A stretch of 6,884 bases of DNA from Candidatus Izemoplasmatales bacterium (GTDB lineage Bacteria > Bacillota_I > Bacilli_A > Izemoplasmatales > Hujiaoplasmataceae): NCBI GenBank assembly GCA_028691335.1, contig JAQUZK010000071.1, positions 1-6,884 on the forward strand. Reading direction: 5' to 3'. The first letter of the stretch is position 1. Every line of letters starts with the position of its first letter. A program made the translations under genes and the position numbers. The notes beneath the pieces are model-generated. The model searched no databases. It saw only the letters and a program-made list of their open reading frames with translations, and had not been told where the DNA came from. Positions 5,727 through 6,884 of the stretch are shown in pieces.

Positions 5727-6209
5727 TTAGTCTTCTCTTTTTCCTAATTCACGATCTAACATGAAAATGCCAGTATTGCCTAACATTTCTACCTTATCAA
5801 TTAGTTCAGAAAAGTTAGCTTCTTCTTCAACTTGTTCATCTACATACCATTGTAAAAAACTAATGCTGGCATAATCGTTAAGGTCAATAGCCATTTTCAT
5901 TAAGTTATTAATTCTTCTTGTAACTTCTTTTTCGTGATTCAAAGAAACTTCAAGGATTTCTAGAATAGATTCGAAATCATTTCTTGGGTTTTCAAAACCT
6001 CTAATTTCAACTCTTTCTCCTCTGTCATTTAAGTAATCCATGAACTTTTGAGCATGTTCTAATTCTTCTCTAAACTGAATTTGAAACCAATGCTCAAAAC
6101 CTTTAAGTGACTTGTTTGCAAAATAGTTTTGCATTGCTAAGTAAACATGTGCTGATTCAATCTCAAAATTTAATTGAGTGTTGATAGCCTCTACAAATTT
6201 TTTATCCAT
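5727..6209 (-). CDS. ftnA: Ferritin (FtnA-type, non-heme)
   Basis: This 160-residue ferritin has the normal length for bacterial FtnA, which forms a 24-subunit cytoplasmic shell that oxidises Fe(II) and stores it as a ferric mineral. By alignment from memory with E. coli FtnA, the ferroxidase ligands are present: Glu16 (in NFEIESAHVY), Glu49 and His52 (in REELEHAQ), Glu93 (in NHEKE), Glu125 and Gln126 (in WYVDEQVEEE), plus Glu128 and Glu129 for the third iron site. Tyr23 matches the conserved redox-active Tyr. There is no Met between the helices as in heme-binding bacterioferritin. AAGAGG at 6216-6221 on the minus strand, about 6 bases from ATG 6209, supports the start. It lies downstream of an M3 peptidase gene on the same strand with a 61-base gap holding its own promoter candidate, and ends at the 5691-5725 hairpin. 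Confidence 0.95.
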   Translation of the reverse strand: MDKKFVEAINTQLNFEIESAHVYLAMQNYFANKSLKGFEHWFQIQFREELEHAQKFMDYLNDRGERVEIRGFENPRNDFESILEILEVSLNHEKEVTRRINNLMKMAIDLNDYASISFLQWYVDEQVEEEANFSELIDKVEMLGNTGIFMLDRELGKRED

Positions 6210-6234
6210 AATATACCTCTTTCCTATATTATCT

Positions 6235-6262
6235 ATTATAGCTTAAGAAAAAAATAAAGCAA
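6235..6262 (-). promoter_or_regulatory. Promoter candidate of the ferritin gene
   Basis: On the minus strand, TATAAT (6240-6235) is preceded by TTGCTT (6262-6257) with a 16-base spacer. The -10 is perfect and the -35 keeps TTG. It gives a leader of about 20 bases containing the ribosome binding site. A PerR-like reading of the -10 region is too weak to call. Confidence 0.5.
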
Positions 6263-6270
6263 TTAATGTA

Positions 6271-6884
6271 CTATAATTTTGAGTCGTCAACTGAATCCAA
6301 GTATGCCTTTATTGGTTCAATAACTTTTTTAACAGTTCCATCTTCAAATGGATTATCAAGATTAACAGCTTTGATTAGGTTAACAAAGCTCTTAGAACCA
6401 CCAAGTTTACAAAGTGATAAATATGATTTAAATGCTTCTTTATGATTTTTTCTTGATTTAACCCAGTATTGAAAAGCTAATACTTGTGCTAAAGTGTAAT
6501 CGATATAATAGAATGGGGAACCGAAGATATGGCCTTGGCGATACCAGAAAGTTCCTTTTTCCATAAAACTGTCATCATCATAGTCTTTAAATGGTAGATA
6601 TTTCTTTTCGATTTTTCTCCAAGTTGCTTTTCTTTCTTCTGGACTCATTTCTGGATTAAAGTAAATCTCGTGTTGAAACTCATCAACAGATACACCGTAA
6701 GGTAAGAAAGATAATGCGCTATCCAAATGATAGAATTTATACTTTTCTGTGTCTTCTTTAAAGAAACCATCAATCCATGGCCAAGCTAAGAATTCCATGC
6801 TCATGGAATGTATTTCCGCTGCTTCATATGTTGGCCAACGATATTGAGGATAGTTATCTCTTGAAGAATATACTTGGAAGGCAT
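6271..6884 (-). CDS. M3-family zinc oligopeptidase (oligoendopeptidase F-like), C-terminal part
   Basis: This gene enters from the right edge; 203 C-terminal residues are visible, about a third of a typical 560-600-residue M3 oligoendopeptidase. The first visible residues, AFQVYSSRDNYPQY, directly follow the HExxH zinc motif in this family. The leftover bases AT at the edge would complete a His codon if preceded by C, so the cut lies inside HExxH. The third zinc ligand is the Glu in AAEIHSMSMEF (visible residue 23, about 23 after the presumed second His). The RQGHIF...PFYYIDYTLAQ segment (around residues 115-133) carries the conserved His and Tyr residues that stabilise the transition state. 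The enzyme degrades short peptides in the cytoplasm. The gene continues well upstream of the internal ATG at 6804, so that ATG is not the start. No terminator lies between its stop and ferritin. Confidence 0.93.
   Translation of the reverse strand, partial: AFQVYSSRDNYPQYRWPTYEAAEIHSMSMEFLAWPWIDGFFKEDTEKYKFYHLDSALSFLPYGVSVDEFQHEIYFNPEMSPEERKATWRKIEKKYLPFKDYDDDSFMEKGTFWYRQGHIFGSPFYYIDYTLAQVLAFQYWVKSRKNHKEAFKSYLSLCKLGGSKSFVNLIKAVNLDNPFEDGTVKKVIEPIKAYLDSVDDSKL

Noticed and set aside
6216..6240. PerR-box-like sequence at the ferritin promoter
   Set aside because: Only about 10 of 14 specified positions match and the matching half is the -10 box itself, which is expected by chance in such AT-rich DNA.

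Overview
The window is very AT-rich bacterial DNA with tightly spaced genes, AGGAGG-type ribosome binding sites, TATAAT-type promoters and standard-code usage (Trp as TGG, stops TAA/TAG). This suits a low-GC Gram-positive relative: Firmicutes in the broad sense, possibly the Acholeplasma/Izemoplasma side or an Erysipelotrichia-like Bacillota. The lineage is inferred from composition and gene types, not proven.

Left part (1-1601) looks like an accessory patch. A terminator for a gene beyond the left edge (1-32) is followed by a SymE-type toxin-like gene broken by an in-frame TAA (79-351). Next comes an intact 159-residue cysteine-containing protein of unknown function (370-849), which is clearly more GC-rich than the genes to its right. 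Then 750 bases hold no convincing gene. Their right half carries two extended -10 promoter candidates and a leader with two mutually exclusive stems ending in a T-rich tract, arranged like a transcription attenuator or a small terminated RNA.

Middle part (1602-5691). A predicted surface lipoprotein with a Listeria-Bacteroides repeat and WG-type repeats (1602-3017, +) converges on a two-gene minus-strand operon across a strong bidirectional terminator. The operon encodes an extended SDR NAD(P)-dependent epimerase/reductase-like protein (3521-4438) and a C-GCAxxG-C-C family protein (3119-3508). An intergenic region with divergent promoters separates this operon from a PfkB-family kinase (4561-5691, +).

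Right part (5692-6884). A bidirectional GC-rich hairpin ends both the kinase and a minus-strand ferritin (5727-6209). Upstream of ferritin on the same strand is the C-terminal 203 residues of an M3-family zinc oligopeptidase that runs off the right edge, cut almost exactly at its HExxH motif. Ferritin has its own promoter candidate, but no terminator separates it from the peptidase, so read-through is possible.

Most of the window from 1602 on is ordinary housekeeping or accessory metabolism. No complete novel defence or mobile system is visible. The most unusual items are the 1393-1535 leader, the broken symE with its neighbour, and the lipoprotein's domain combination.
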